Source: Histomonas meleagridis (lineage: Eukaryota > Parabasalia > Tritrichomonadida > Dientamoebidae). From it: a stretch of DNA of 64,000 nt. The translations under genes and the position numbers were made by a program. Positions 1-9,586 of the stretch are shown here, in pieces; position 1 is the stretch's first letter, and each line of letters begins with the position of its first letter. Below the pieces are notes generated by a model. The model was not told the origin of the DNA and searched no databases. It worked only from the letters and a program-made list of their open reading frames with translations. The DNA is taken from positions 310,001 through 374,000 of the forward strand of contig WSYJ01000033.1 in assembly GCA_020186115.1 (NCBI GenBank), written 5' to 3'.

Positions 1-1
1 G

Positions 2-9
2 AACGGTTT
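2..9 (+). promoter_or_regulatory. AACGGT Myb-site-like promoter motif
   Basis: AACGGTTT, about 76 nt upstream of the membrane-protein start codon. The same core recurs upstream of many housekeeping genes in this window. A regulatory role is inferred from that recurrence. Confidence 0.4.
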
Positions 10-84
10 TTATTTGTCAAGTAAAATACAGAAAAAGTCGTTTAACGATTCTTGAATTTGAAAACAAAAAAACGTAACTTCATA

Positions 85-1176
85 ATGCTTTTCACAATTT
101 TCTTTTCAAGCTGTTCGACAGCAAATTATTTTCGTGCAGATGGCACTTGCCCAGGCTCAAAGAAAAGTTGCTATGATTATTGCCTTCTTGAAAGTAAGGA
201 CGAATATGTTTGCCTTTCTCTCACAACAATTCGTTTTTGTTACGACTTTCGTTCATACTTTTTCATTATATGGGCATGCTTTGTTCTTCCAGTAATAATA
301 TCCTTCATATGTTCTTGCATTTGTTGTCGCAAATTCAGACCTCCATTTCTAGCAATATTTCTTAATCTCCTGATCGGAACTTATTGGTCTATAGCGATAA
401 TGGGCATTTATTGTATTGCAAGTACTGATTCAACCGAATTTATTCCAATTATCATTTTTCCATTATTCTTTACACTTGCTGTCTGCTGCATATCCAGTAT
501 TTGTGGTTGCCAGGGTTGCAAACCGAAAAATGATCCTAAATTTATTCATCAAATGATGATTGAAAAATGTTTAGAAAAAGATGAGTTTGAAAATTATGTA
601 AATACTATACTTCGTGGCCCACCAGTTATTCATCTGAAAGGAGGTATTCATTATTCTTTTCGTAGAGGTAAAAGTGTAACATCATTTACAATTCCATTTC
701 AACAAGCAGCTCCATATGTTTCATGGGAAGAACGTAGTCCAATTTTACATGTTTCTCATAATAAGTACATGTTAGTCAAGACAAAACTTAAATTCAAATA
801 TACAAAAGAACTAAAAGACTATATCCATGAAATGAAGAAAGATATGACTACCAGAGAAATAGAGAACGGTGCTGAACCCGAAAACATATCAATTGAAACA
901 GAGCAATTCGTTGATGGAATGAAACCGTTTTTAATGGCGACCGGTAAAGGAAAAGTGCCACGTTTTCACAAGTTTACGAGCAGTTGCTTTGGAAAATTTT
1001 TATGGTTCTTCCTAAGTTTTCTTGGACTTAGTACTGTGTACGAATCAATTTATTGTGCAGGTGTTAAAAGGGTTAAGGTGAAATCAGTGAAATATATTTC
1101 ATCAACACCTTGTTTCCATTGTCCTGCTTATGAATATGATGATGGTTTACAATTCGTCGAGTATGGCAATAACTAA
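85..1176 (+). CDS. Multi-pass membrane protein, unknown function
   Basis: A 363-residue protein when the first ATG (position 85) is used; the frame is open further upstream without an ATG. The N-terminus is hydrophobic and may be a signal sequence. Three hydrophobic stretches follow at roughly residues 55-80, 90-115 and 125-150, separated by Cys-rich loops, then a hydrophilic domain of about 160 residues and a last hydrophobic stretch near residues 310-335 followed by a Cys-containing tail. The spacing of membrane segments and the CxxCP pattern near the end are faintly reminiscent of TMEM151-type proteins, but I cannot assign a family. An AACGGT motif lies at the very start of the window, about 80 nt upstream. 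The gene is complete inside the window. Confidence 0.7.
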   Translation: MLFTIFFSSCSTANYFRADGTCPGSKKSCYDYCLLESKDEYVCLSLTTIRFCYDFRSYFFIIWACFVLPVIISFICSCICCRKFRPPFLAIFLNLLIGTYWSIAIMGIYCIASTDSTEFIPIIIFPLFFTLAVCCISSICGCQGCKPKNDPKFIHQMMIEKCLEKDEFENYVNTILRGPPVIHLKGGIHYSFRRGKSVTSFTIPFQQAAPYVSWEERSPILHVSHNKYMLVKTKLKFKYTKELKDYIHEMKKDMTTREIENGAEPENISIETEQFVDGMKPFLMATGKGKVPRFHKFTSSCFGKFLWFFLSFLGLSTVYESIYCAGVKRVKVKSVKYISSTPCFHCPAYEYDDGLQFVEYGNN

Positions 1177-1638
1177 AAAGTAAATATGTAGTGATTTTCT
1201 CGTTTTTTTACACTTTAGATATGTTTTATAATAAATGAAATTAATGTAATTAACAAGAAATTATACTCAAAGTATCAAATGATTAATAACTTGTTCATGC
1301 TAAACATGTTTAAGAATATTCTGAGCAATTATTTACAGGAAGATCATCCAGAAAGATTTTTGCATAACCAAAAAATTGAGTTATAAAACATTTTAACTTT
1401 TTCTTCAAAAATATATATATATATATATATTGTAAATCCAGTGCTTAATGGTCTAGTTAATGATTTAATTGGACAAAAATTATCATAAAAGACAAAACCG
1501 TTAATATTCAATATCAATTCAAAATAATTTATTTGGGGTGCCCTGAAGACAATTTTTTTTGAATTGAAAACGTTTAATTACATTGTGGGAATGTTTAGTT
1601 AAAAAATAAAAAATCATGCTGATTTTTTAATTAATACC
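1177..1638. other. Intergenic, AT-rich
   Basis: No gene seen. It contains an (AT)n run at about 1410-1430 and an ACCGTTAA motif near 1496. The two flanking genes converge here. Confidence 0.6.
1410..1430. repeat. (AT)n microsatellite
   Basis: About ten uninterrupted AT units in the spacer between convergent genes. Confidence 0.85.
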
Positions 1639-2184
1639 TTAATGTATGGTTGAAGCTTGTTGTTCTCCCATTGAAGGAATTCCTGTTGGGATATCAGCCA
1701 TTTGTAACATGGCATCTTCATTATTTTCTGCTTCAAGAGCAGCAAGAAGATCCTCAGCTCCAGCGTTTAATTCCATTTCACCCTCAGTGTTATTCATTAA
1801 ATCGTTTGCAGCTCCCATTCTTGCCTTTAATCCGTCCATCTTGTTACGGTTTGCAGAAATTTTTTCTAGGTTAACAGATTTGCTGCATTTTTCCATTCCT
1901 GCTGTAGCTCTGTTCATTGTTCTTGCCATGTCTGCAGAAACTTGAGCTTGACGCATATCAGTGGCGAAACCTTGAGTTGTTGCACAGCTTTGAAGAAGTT
2001 GTGTAGCTTGTTGTTCAAATCGGACTGCGTTTTGAGCGTAAAGATTTGCTGTAGCTCTATTTCCTTTTTTAAGTTCGGCCTTTGCCTTCTTCCTTTCTTT
2101 TAACGCTTCTTTCTGGAGCCTCTTAGCCTCTCTTTCGAGGGATTTGCCCTGCATCTTAACCTGGAAGCTTCTCTGATCAAACAT
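1639..2184 (-). CDS. CHMP1: ESCRT-III subunit, CHMP1/Vps46 (Did2) family
   Basis: A 181-residue Snf7-family protein. The N-terminus (FQVKMQGKSLEREAKRLQKE) matches the CHMP1 first helix pattern (LFxLKFxxKxLE...). Basic, charged coiled-coil helices follow with the typical NLYAQNAVR block (compare YAxNAIRKKNE in CHMP1), and the C-terminus is acidic (about residues 130-165). CHMP1 proteins are late ESCRT-III components that regulate Vps4 at endosomes and the division site. I chose the ATG at 2184 because it starts the family's conserved region; the frame runs 21 codons further upstream without an ATG. An AACGGTTA motif lies 67 nt upstream. The extreme C-terminus does not show a clear MIM1 motif with a terminal RLxxL pattern. 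Confidence 0.85.
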   Translation of the reverse strand: MFDQRSFQVKMQGKSLEREAKRLQKEALKERKKAKAELKKGNRATANLYAQNAVRFEQQATQLLQSCATTQGFATDMRQAQVSADMARTMNRATAGMEKCSKSVNLEKISANRNKMDGLKARMGAANDLMNNTEGEMELNAGAEDLLAALEAENNEDAMLQMADIPTGIPSMGEQQASTIH

Positions 2185-2250
2185 TTTCCAAAATAGTGTT
2201 TGCCGTTTTATTGAAATTTTTGAGAATTTTTCGGTGAAAACCCCCAAAAC

Positions 2251-2258
2251 AACGGTTA
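2251..2258. promoter_or_regulatory. AACGGT Myb-site-like promoter motif (CHMP1)
   Basis: AACGGTTA, 67 nt upstream of the CHMP1 start; part of the recurring motif set. Confidence 0.4.
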
Positions 2259-2787
2259 AGCCCTCTGCTGAAAAAGTGGTTCATGAGTGGTTTTTGATAA
2301 ACTTTGTTTGGCAAAACTGTGGATTTCGGCGGTTAAATACACACAAAAAATGCCTTTGACGCAAAACCCAAAATTATCATTAAATCCACAGCAATATTTT
2401 TTTAACAATGAATTAAACATATCACATGATCAAAAATTGATGACAATTCATTATTACATTTTTTTAACATTTTTTTTCAATTAAAAATTAATGTCAAAAA
2501 AATTTAAAAACACGAAAACATATGCACTACTTCCTTATTAATTGTACATTTCTTTAAGTAATACATTAATCATTTCGTTAAATGGAAATACTAGGACGAT
2601 ACGTATCGTTTTTTGAAATTAAAAAAGTTCAATTTTAATGACTGAAAAGCACACAAATACTTGAATCAGTAAATGAAGCAAATAATGCATCAATCAAAAG
2701 CCAATCTGTATATATGCAAAAGTTGATTTTTTTAGAACAGGTTATATACAATATTACAAAAACTTTAAAATTTCTGTTGCAATAACA
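2259..2787. other. Intergenic between divergent genes
   Basis: AT-rich sequence with no convincing gene. A short frame at 2287-2484 has no ATG-supported family resemblance and low-complexity composition. The missing N-terminus of the downstream DUF3447 gene is not recognisable here. Confidence 0.5.
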
Positions 2788-5014
2788 ATGAATTTATTTG
2801 ATAGAGATTTTCCTTTTACATTTAATTATTGTATAATTGTTTTAGTTTATTCAGCATTTTCATCTCAAAGAGAATCGATCCAAATATATTTCAATTTTTT
2901 GCAAGAAATTCAGTCTAAAGAAGAAGCAATTCTTCACAACAATCCAAAAATTATTGAAATTTTTACTAATTATATATCAGAATTTAATACACAAGAGACA
3001 TATTATATCATTGAAAAAATGATTGAAAAAGAATTAATTAATATAAATATTACCAAAAACTTTAATACTAATTATTTTTCACATTATAAAACTGAAGAAG
3101 AAAACAAGAAAAAAGATTCTAAAGAGTCATTATATAAAGAATTTAAAAATAATTATAAAAAATTATCAAAAAATGATTGGGAACTTCATAAGCAATTGGT
3201 TAAAGAAGGAGTTAATCCGAATGAAATATCAAAAATCATTCGAAATGATGATATAGAGAAACTTCAAGAAATATCATCACAAACAAATTTCAATTTTAAC
3301 CAAACAATTGAACCATCACTTTATGAACGATTTTCATTTATTCTAACAAGAAGATTTTGATTTTAATCAAATCGTTAGACCATCGCTTTGTGAACGATAT
3401 TCTTTTATTAACAAAGAAAATGTTACATTAATTGATTTTGCAGCATTTTTTGGAGCAATTCAATGTTTTAAATATTTACTAATGAATAATGCAAAAGTCG
3501 AAAACATAGGTAAATATGCAATTGCAGGTGGAAATCTTGAAATTATTTATTTATGTGAACAAAATCATTCGACATTTGACGATGTTTATGAAATCGCAAT
3601 TAAATTTCATCGAAATGATATCTTTAAATATATTTATGAAAACAAAATCGAAAAACTAGATCAAAACAATCAACAACATTTATTAACATATGTAATTACA
3701 AACAAAATTCCATTTAAAAACTTTGGATATTATATAAGTAACACACAAACATTAACTGATATTAAATTCCAAGAACAAATTTATCAATGTATTAACATTG
3801 GTAATTATGAAATTCTTTCATTTTTAGAAGAAGAAATCAAATTCGATGAATATATAATTAATGTATCAGCGAAAACAGGTAATTTATATCTTGTCGAATA
3901 TTTTCTTGATCATAATCAAATTCCAAAAAACATTTTAGTTTTCGCATTAGAATCAGGAAATATTGAACTTATTCAATATATTATGAAACAAGAAGGGATT
4001 GATATTAATGCTAAAAATATTTGTTTGTTTCTATTAAAATATGTTTTAATGTTTTGATATTTTAAAATAATATTTGGAATTTTGTTAAATTATTTAGAAC
4101 ATCATTAATGATAGCATCTATAAAAGGTTATAGAGGAATTGTTTAATTTCTTATTGAACAAAAAGGAATTAACTCAAAATTAAAAGATATTTGTATGTAT
4201 TATACAAAATTGATATTAAAAAATTTGGGTTTTAATAAGAAATTCGGAATTTTATTGTTATATATGATACAGCACTTTTATTGGCATCACGAAATGATCA
4301 AACTGAAATATTTAAAATACTTCTTAAAAAAGAAGAAAACATTAATGATGTCAGCATTTTTTCTGTTTATTTTATGTTTATTACAATAAATTGATATTTT
4401 AAATATGTATTTGGTAATTATTTTCATTATTTAAATCAATATTATATGTTGAAACTGAAAAAAATCACATCGAAATGGTTAAATTACTTCTTGAACAAAA
4501 AGGAATTGATATTAATGCTAAAGATATTTATTTGTTTTATATAGAATTTATTTTAAGAATTTCTTATTTCAAAATAATATTTGGAAATTATTTAAATTAT
4601 TTGATACAGCACTTATATTAGCATCTCAAAGTGGACATACTGAAATAGTTAAATTACTTCTTGAACAAGAAGGAATTGACATTAATGCTAAAGATATTTA
4701 TTTGTTTTATTTAATATTTATTTTAATAATTCAATATTTTATGGTAGTATTTGGAAATTATTTAAATTATTTGATACAGCACTTATATTAGCATCTCAAA
4801 GTGGACATACAGAAATAGTTAAGTTACTTCTTAAACAAGAAGGAATTGATATTAATGCTAAAGATATTTATTTGTTTTATTTAAAATTTGTTTTAATAAT
4901 TTTTTCCTATTTCAATATAAAATTTGGAAATTATTTAAATTATTTAATACAGCACTTATGTATGCATCAAACAGATATTATACAGAAATCGTCAAATTAC
5001 TAAGAAATAGTTAA
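2788..5014 (+). pseudogene. DUF3447/ankyrin-repeat protein gene, disrupted
   Basis: The reading frame starting at 2788 encodes the DUF3447 N-terminal half. It matches its paralogue at 20604-22806 residue for residue in blocks such as NWELHK, IIRNDDIEKLQEIS and FNFNQTIEPSLYER. It stops at 3358-3360. Immediately afterwards a second, diverged copy of the last block (DFNQIVRPSLCERYSF) appears and the frame continues through LIDFAAFFG, YLLMNNAKV, LCEQNHS and HRNDIF to about 4015. So a short local duplication of about 70-85 bp broke the gene. Ankyrin repeats follow up to a TAA at 5012-5014, each interrupted by an 85-89-nt spacer. DUF3447 proteins are a large parabasalid family of unknown role, presumed protein-binding scaffolds. 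The N-terminus is shorter than in the paralogue. One repeat has an internal stop near 4143. Confidence 0.75.
4016..4951 (+). repeat. Six fixed-length spacers interrupting ankyrin repeats (locus 1)
   Basis: Measured from the Asp (or equivalent) codon of the NAKDI block to the Ala (or equivalent) codon of the next TALxxAS block, spacers start at 4016, 4186, 4354, 4523, 4693 and 4863. They measure 86, 86, 85, 86, 86 and 89 nt. Consensus features are ATTTGTTTTATTT near the left end and TTTGGAAATTATTTAAATTA followed by TTTGATACA near the right end. The ankyrin modules between them are about 84 nt. The spacer does not encode ankyrin sequence and shifts the reading frame, so each repeat is separated from the next. 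Confidence 0.85.
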
Positions 5015-5273
5015 TCTTTGACAAAAATTGCAGTTAAAAGTGGCTTTATTTTTGTGAACTTTACGTATTGGCCCAAAGTGAAACCAAAACAAATCACACT
5101 AAACATATTAAGCGCATCTCTTTGTATAATCCGTCCATTGCCAACACTTCTTTAGACCGAAGCCAAAACGTACAATGTAAATCGTTTTAAGGATATTTAT
5201 TAAACAATTTTTTGTTTCATCATCTTGCGAACGTTTAATCACAAATTTCATCTTTTTACCGAAAGAACTGATT

Positions 5274-6575
5274 TTAAACGTATATTTGGTCTGACGAATC
5301 GGACAAGTTGTCCTCGTATTTCCTCGATCTCTCTGACGTTTCGCTCTCATTTCCATGAACGTTTTCACCACTTTCTGCCAACAATTCCCTAATATGAGTG
5401 TAACACTTTGGGCATACTCTCATTGGCTTCTCTGATATTCCAGGCAACTTAATTTTGTTATTGAAGCAGTTCCTACAAATGCAATCGCCGCAGAATCTGC
5501 AATGATGTCTACGATTAATGAATGTGAACTTCGACTTACAATGCATGCAAAGTGGCGCTTGGTCATCAGGGATCCAGACGGGTGAGAAGCCTTTCATCTC
5601 AAGTGCTTTAATGTCAATTTTGTTCATCTCTAACATCCGATTAAACGCTTCAAGAAACGCGTTCTTAGTCTTTAAGTCGGGCAAATTACATCGGAAACTT
5701 TTCTTCTTTTGTTTCACGTCAACTGCGTTTTCAAATGGACTGTTGTCGTTAACTGGGACAATAAGGTATTCGCCGCTTTTATATATCTTGTTGACTTTAA
5801 GACTTTGCGGTAAGAGCCCTGGCTCCGCAACTAAGAGAAGATCACTAAACAATATAAGATGTCGCGAGTTTGTCCACTTACGTGAAAACTTTAGTGCATC
5901 AGTATTACATAAAAGTCGGCGACCTAATGTGAAGAATTCAAAGTCAGAAAATCGTGACTGAAGTTCTCCCATTTGAACGGCTTCATCAAACTCTGAAATG
6001 CGGTCGTCGATTTTGGAGATTTCCTCTGACACTTTTTCAACCGCAGTTCGAATCACTTCTTCGTCAGTGCCTTCAGGCGTAGTCTTAAGTAACGCTTGTA
6101 ACAACAAACGATAACGTGGTGGACGTTGCACAGGCATAATAAGATACGCTTCGACTGTGTCACGAAGTCTTGTTTCACAATCTAATAGGAAATGATCAAA
6201 TGCACCTTTTCTCTTACGTTCTTCAATAAGAAGTGAGTTACAAATGTGGAACTCGCGAATGTATTCGAAATAGATATCAATGGATTCGGCAAAATCATCA
6301 AAACAATGTCCAATTGATCGATTAGGATCTGTGGATTCTTTGAATTCTACTAACTTTTGCATTAATGAATCACTGGCGTTTTGTACTTTGGAAAGCTTTT
6401 CGAAAAGTGTTGGAATACCTGTAGGAATTGACATTCGACCTTCTTTAAATAACTTATCTAATGGAATACAGACAACTTCACTAATCTCATGAAGGTTGCC
6501 GTTGTACTTCTCCTCTGTTTTGATGATTTCTTCAATCACATTCTGTCGTTGCTTTTCCGCTTTTTCTTGGCTCAT
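5274..6575 (-). CDS. Rho guanine-nucleotide exchange factor with DH, PH and FYVE domains
   Basis: A 433-residue protein. Residues about 10-200 form a DH domain, recognised by the conserved third helix (LIMPVQRPPRYRLLLQALLK). Residues about 215-320 form a PH domain. Residues about 333-395 form a FYVE zinc finger with the full signature: WIPD at the start, RRHHCRFCG in the middle, RVCPKC at the end. This is the FGD-type architecture without the second PH domain. Such proteins activate Rho/Rac/Cdc42 GTPases at PI3P-containing endosomal membranes, linking actin to endocytosis. The tail after the FYVE domain is acidic and Ser-rich. The ATG at 6575 is the first in frame and lies directly before the DH domain. 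Confidence 0.88.
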   Translation of the reverse strand: MSQEKAEKQRQNVIEEIIKTEEKYNGNLHEISEVVCIPLDKLFKEGRMSIPTGIPTLFEKLSKVQNASDSLMQKLVEFKESTDPNRSIGHCFDDFAESIDIYFEYIREFHICNSLLIEERKRKGAFDHFLLDCETRLRDTVEAYLIMPVQRPPRYRLLLQALLKTTPEGTDEEVIRTAVEKVSEEISKIDDRISEFDEAVQMGELQSRFSDFEFFTLGRRLLCNTDALKFSRKWTNSRHLILFSDLLLVAEPGLLPQSLKVNKIYKSGEYLIVPVNDNSPFENAVDVKQKKKSFRCNLPDLKTKNAFLEAFNRMLEMNKIDIKALEMKGFSPVWIPDDQAPLCMHCKSKFTFINRRHHCRFCGDCICRNCFNNKIKLPGISEKPMRVCPKCYTHIRELLAESGENVHGNESETSERSRKYEDNLSDSSDQIYV

Positions 6576-7003
6576 TTGGGTGTTCTAAATTTGACTCGAC
6601 ACAACTTTTTGAATGCGAACCCGTCAGATCTGACACCAATAAATTTTCACACAAACTCTATGCAATTTTTTCTTCTTCCACTTCGGTAAATAGCATTTTA
6701 AAGTTCGTTAATGAAGGAGCCAAATGTTTTAAATTAAATCATTATAAGTAAAAATTTAATTTGAATTAAAATTTCAAATTCAAAAAAAAATCAAAATAAT
6801 TTCTCTAAACGGGGTATAGCATTTTTCAATTCTAGATTTCTAATTAATGTTATTATAAAAAAAAAGTCATGAATGGAATGAATTCTTTTTTGGTTATTTA
6901 CGTAAACTTCACAAAATTGTGTAAAGAGGTGATAAGTTCCAACCATATTTCACATGACATTTCTGAATTAAATTGTTTGACCAAAACATATCACAATTAC
7001 AGA
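6576..7003. other. Intergenic between divergent RhoGEF and V-ATPase A
   Basis: AT-rich. An ATG at 6869 is in frame with the V-ATPase gene, but the 45 residues it would add do not resemble the family. Confidence 0.5.
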
Positions 7004-8846
7004 ATGTTCACAACAGTCGAAGCAAATCGTCAAGAACAGCTCTGTGGGTCTATCTACTCGATTAGTGGTCCCGTCGTTATTGCAGAGAAGATGACTGGTG
7101 CCGCAATGTATGAATTAGTTCGTGTCGGTAAAGAAAAATTAGTTGGTGAAATCATTCAATTAGAACATGATACAGCTACAATCCAAGTATATGAAGAAAC
7201 ATCAGGTCTTACAGTTGGTGATCCTGTTACAGGTACTGGAAAGCCACTTTCTGTTTTATTAGGTCCAGGTCTTATGACAAATATTTATGATGGTATTCAA
7301 CGTCCACTTAAAGATATCAGTGAAAAGAGTGGAAGCGTTTTCATTCCACGTGGTGTTGATGCTGTTGCTTTAAATATGGATCGTCAATGGCCATTTGTAC
7401 CAAATGACAAACTTAAAGTTGGAGATCCATTAACAGGCGGTGACATTGTAGGCTACGTACAAGAGACATCATTAATTCGTCATCAAATTATGTTACCACC
7501 CAAAGCACATGGAACCCTTAAATGGCTTGCACAATCCGGGTCATACACAGTTAAAGAGCCAATAGTCTGTATCGAGTTTGACGGTAAAGAACGAGAATAT
7601 CCAATGCTTCAAGAATGGCCTGTTCGTACACCACGACCATTTGCATCAAAACTTAATGGCACATATCCACTTATCACTGGTCAGCGTGTTCTCGATTGTC
7701 TATTTCCAGTTGTCCAAGGTGGTACATGTGCAATTCCAGGCGCATTTGGATGCGGCAAAACAGTTATTTCACAAGCGTTATCCAAATACTCCAACTCCAA
7801 TGGTATTATCTATGTCGGCTGTGGCGAACGTGGAAACGAAATGGCCGAAGTACTTATGGAGTTCCCCGAACTCACCTGCGAACTTAATGGCGTCGAGCAT
7901 CCAATTATGGACCGCACGTGTCTTGTTGCGAACACTTCGAACATGCCCGTTGCTGCTCGTGAAGCCTCCATCTACACCGGCATCACATTAGCCGAATACT
8001 ACAGAGATATGGGCTACAACATGACAATGCTTGCGGACTCTTCATCGCGTTGGGCCGAAGCGTTACGTGAAATCTCCGGTCGTTTGGCCGAAATGCCAGC
8101 AGACTCGGGCTTCCCTGCGTACTTAGGCGCTCGTTTGGACTCATTTTACGAGCGCGCAGGCAAAGTGCGCACAATCGGTAACCCTGGACGCGAAGGATCA
8201 GTTACTGTTGTCGGCGCTGTGTCTCCACCTGGCGGTGATATCGCCGGCGATCCAGTGACCACAGCCACACTGCAAGTCGTGCAAGTGTTCTGGGGACTCG
8301 ATAAGAAGCTTGCGCAAAGGGAAACACTTCCCTTCTGTCTCGTGGACATTATCATATTCGAAGTACGACGACGTGTTGAGGCCATACTTCGTGTCGTTTG
8401 ATCCCGACTTCCCATCGTTAAGAACTGAAGTGAGACAACTGCTTCAGGAGGAACAAGAACTGCAGGAAATTGTGCAATTGGTCGGCAAGGACTCGCTGGC
8501 GGAACCTGACAAGTTGACACTGGAAGTCGCGAGAATGATTCGAGAGGACTTCTTGCAGCAAAACAGCTACACGCCGTACGATAAGGTGTCGCCGATGTGG
8601 AAGACATTCTGGATGCTGAAGAACATGCTGCACTTCTATGACTTGGCGAAACACGAACTCAATGAGGCGGCGTCAGGAGAGAAAAGAGTCACATACGAAT
8701 CAATAGCGAACTTCTTGGCACCACAGATACAAAAGCTGATCCAAATGAAATTCGTGGATCCCAAAGATGGTGAAGAGAAATGTGTCGACCACTATAAGCA
8801 ATTGTACAACGAAATCGAAGATAGATTCAGAGCATTTACAGACTAA
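7004..8846 (+). CDS. VMA1: V-type ATPase catalytic subunit A (one frameshift)
   Basis: Catalytic A subunit of the proton-pumping vacuolar ATPase V1 sector. The family is matched throughout: [16 protein letters not shown], the non-homologous region, the Walker A loop GAFGCGKTV (about residue 246), [30 protein letters not shown] and SPPGGD. I take the ATG at 7004, which places about 12 residues before the beta-barrel as in relatives; an in-frame ATG at 6869 adds non-family sequence. The frame breaks at 8319-8321, where a G triplet stands in the conserved KLAQRKHFPS block; one base fewer would restore the frame, and the C-terminal domain continues intact to 8846. In a single-copy essential gene this suggests an assembly error, but a second copy elsewhere cannot be excluded. 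Third-position GC rises clearly after about 7640. Confidence 0.93.
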
Positions 8847-9337
8847 AAATGAAATGAAATATTCTTTTGCTTTGATTTGGATTACGTAATCGAATGAATT
8901 CAATTGATTTTTGCATTCTGCTTTAGTTTCGTGAACAAATATTTTACGGATGATTTTTTCGTAATAAGTTTTGTTCAATCATTTTTTTTGAATAAAATAA
9001 TACGATTCTTTCTTGTTGATTTACAACGAGATGTAAATTATTTATTTCTTCTAGTTTCATTTAAATTAAAACTAAATAATTCAAAGAAAAGTTATAACAA
9101 AATGCTGTATAAACTAATCTACATATTAAAAGATAAAACGAATATGGAAAATTCAATCTTATTTTCCTATTATTTTTTGGACTTTCATTTCAAGATTTCC
9201 TTGTGTTAAATTAAAGACAATTTGTTCAAGGTGTAATATTGATTTCATGGAGAAGAAGTATATTTGATCAAAATTTTAAAATTTAAAATTTTGTGTATTC
9301 AGCAAAGTAAAGTATTAAAAAAGTCACTTAAGCAAAA
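8847..9337. other. Intergenic, AT-rich
   Basis: No gene supported. Short frames on both strands here are low-complexity Phe/Lys/Asn-rich. Confidence 0.5.
9324..9330 (+). promoter_or_regulatory. Initiator-like TCACTTA
   Basis: TCACTTA ends 7 nt before the ATG of the 82-residue ORF. Trichomonas initiator elements have the form TCA(C/T)T(T/A) and lie within about 20 nt of the start codon. The match is to that published consensus; use here is inferred. Confidence 0.35.
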
Positions 9338-9586
9338 ATGGATTACGTGGCACATTGTTCTGATGGACAATCAGTTTCTGTTCCTTCATGTGCCTCTAAG
9401 TACTGCTTCTTTTTCCAGTGTTTAGATGAATCAACCAAATTTGATTTTTGGAATATGGAAAATTCAAGTGTTCCTTATTCAGAAACAAGATTTCTGAATA
9501 ATGAACCCAAAGTTTTTCATATCAAAGATGAAGAAAAAGAAATCAGAATTAAATTTATTCCTCCATCCTTTCAAAATGAAGAATAA
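9338..9586 (+). CDS. Small hypothetical protein (82 aa)
   Basis: An 82-residue protein with a non-low-complexity composition, complete from ATG to stop. The opening segment (HCSDGQSVSVP) is like the first strand of the SKP1/elongin C BTB fold (xSSDGxxxxVP), but the rest does not follow that family clearly, so I assign no function. Support for it being real is the normal amino-acid composition and an initiator-like TCACTTA just upstream. It stands alone between V-ATPase A and RPSA. Confidence 0.45.
   Translation: MDYVAHCSDGQSVSVPSCASKYCFFFQCLDESTKFDFWNMENSSVPYSETRFLNNEPKVFHIKDEEKEIRIKFIPPSFQNEE

Noticed and set aside
2287-2484. 65-residue frame on the plus strand
   Set aside because: Low-complexity, no family resemblance, lies in the CHMP1 promoter region.
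4016-4951. CRISPR-like alternation of repeats and fixed-length spacers
   Set aside because: The modules code for ankyrin repeats and the spacers are homologous to each other; this is a eukaryotic multigene family, not an array of unique spacers.
6869-7003. Upstream ATG of the V-ATPase A frame
   Set aside because: Adds 45 residues unlike any A subunit; the ATG at 7004 gives the family N-terminus.
8904-9209. 101-residue plus-strand frame after V-ATPase A
   Set aside because: Phe/Leu/Lys/Asn-rich translation of AT-rich DNA with no support.
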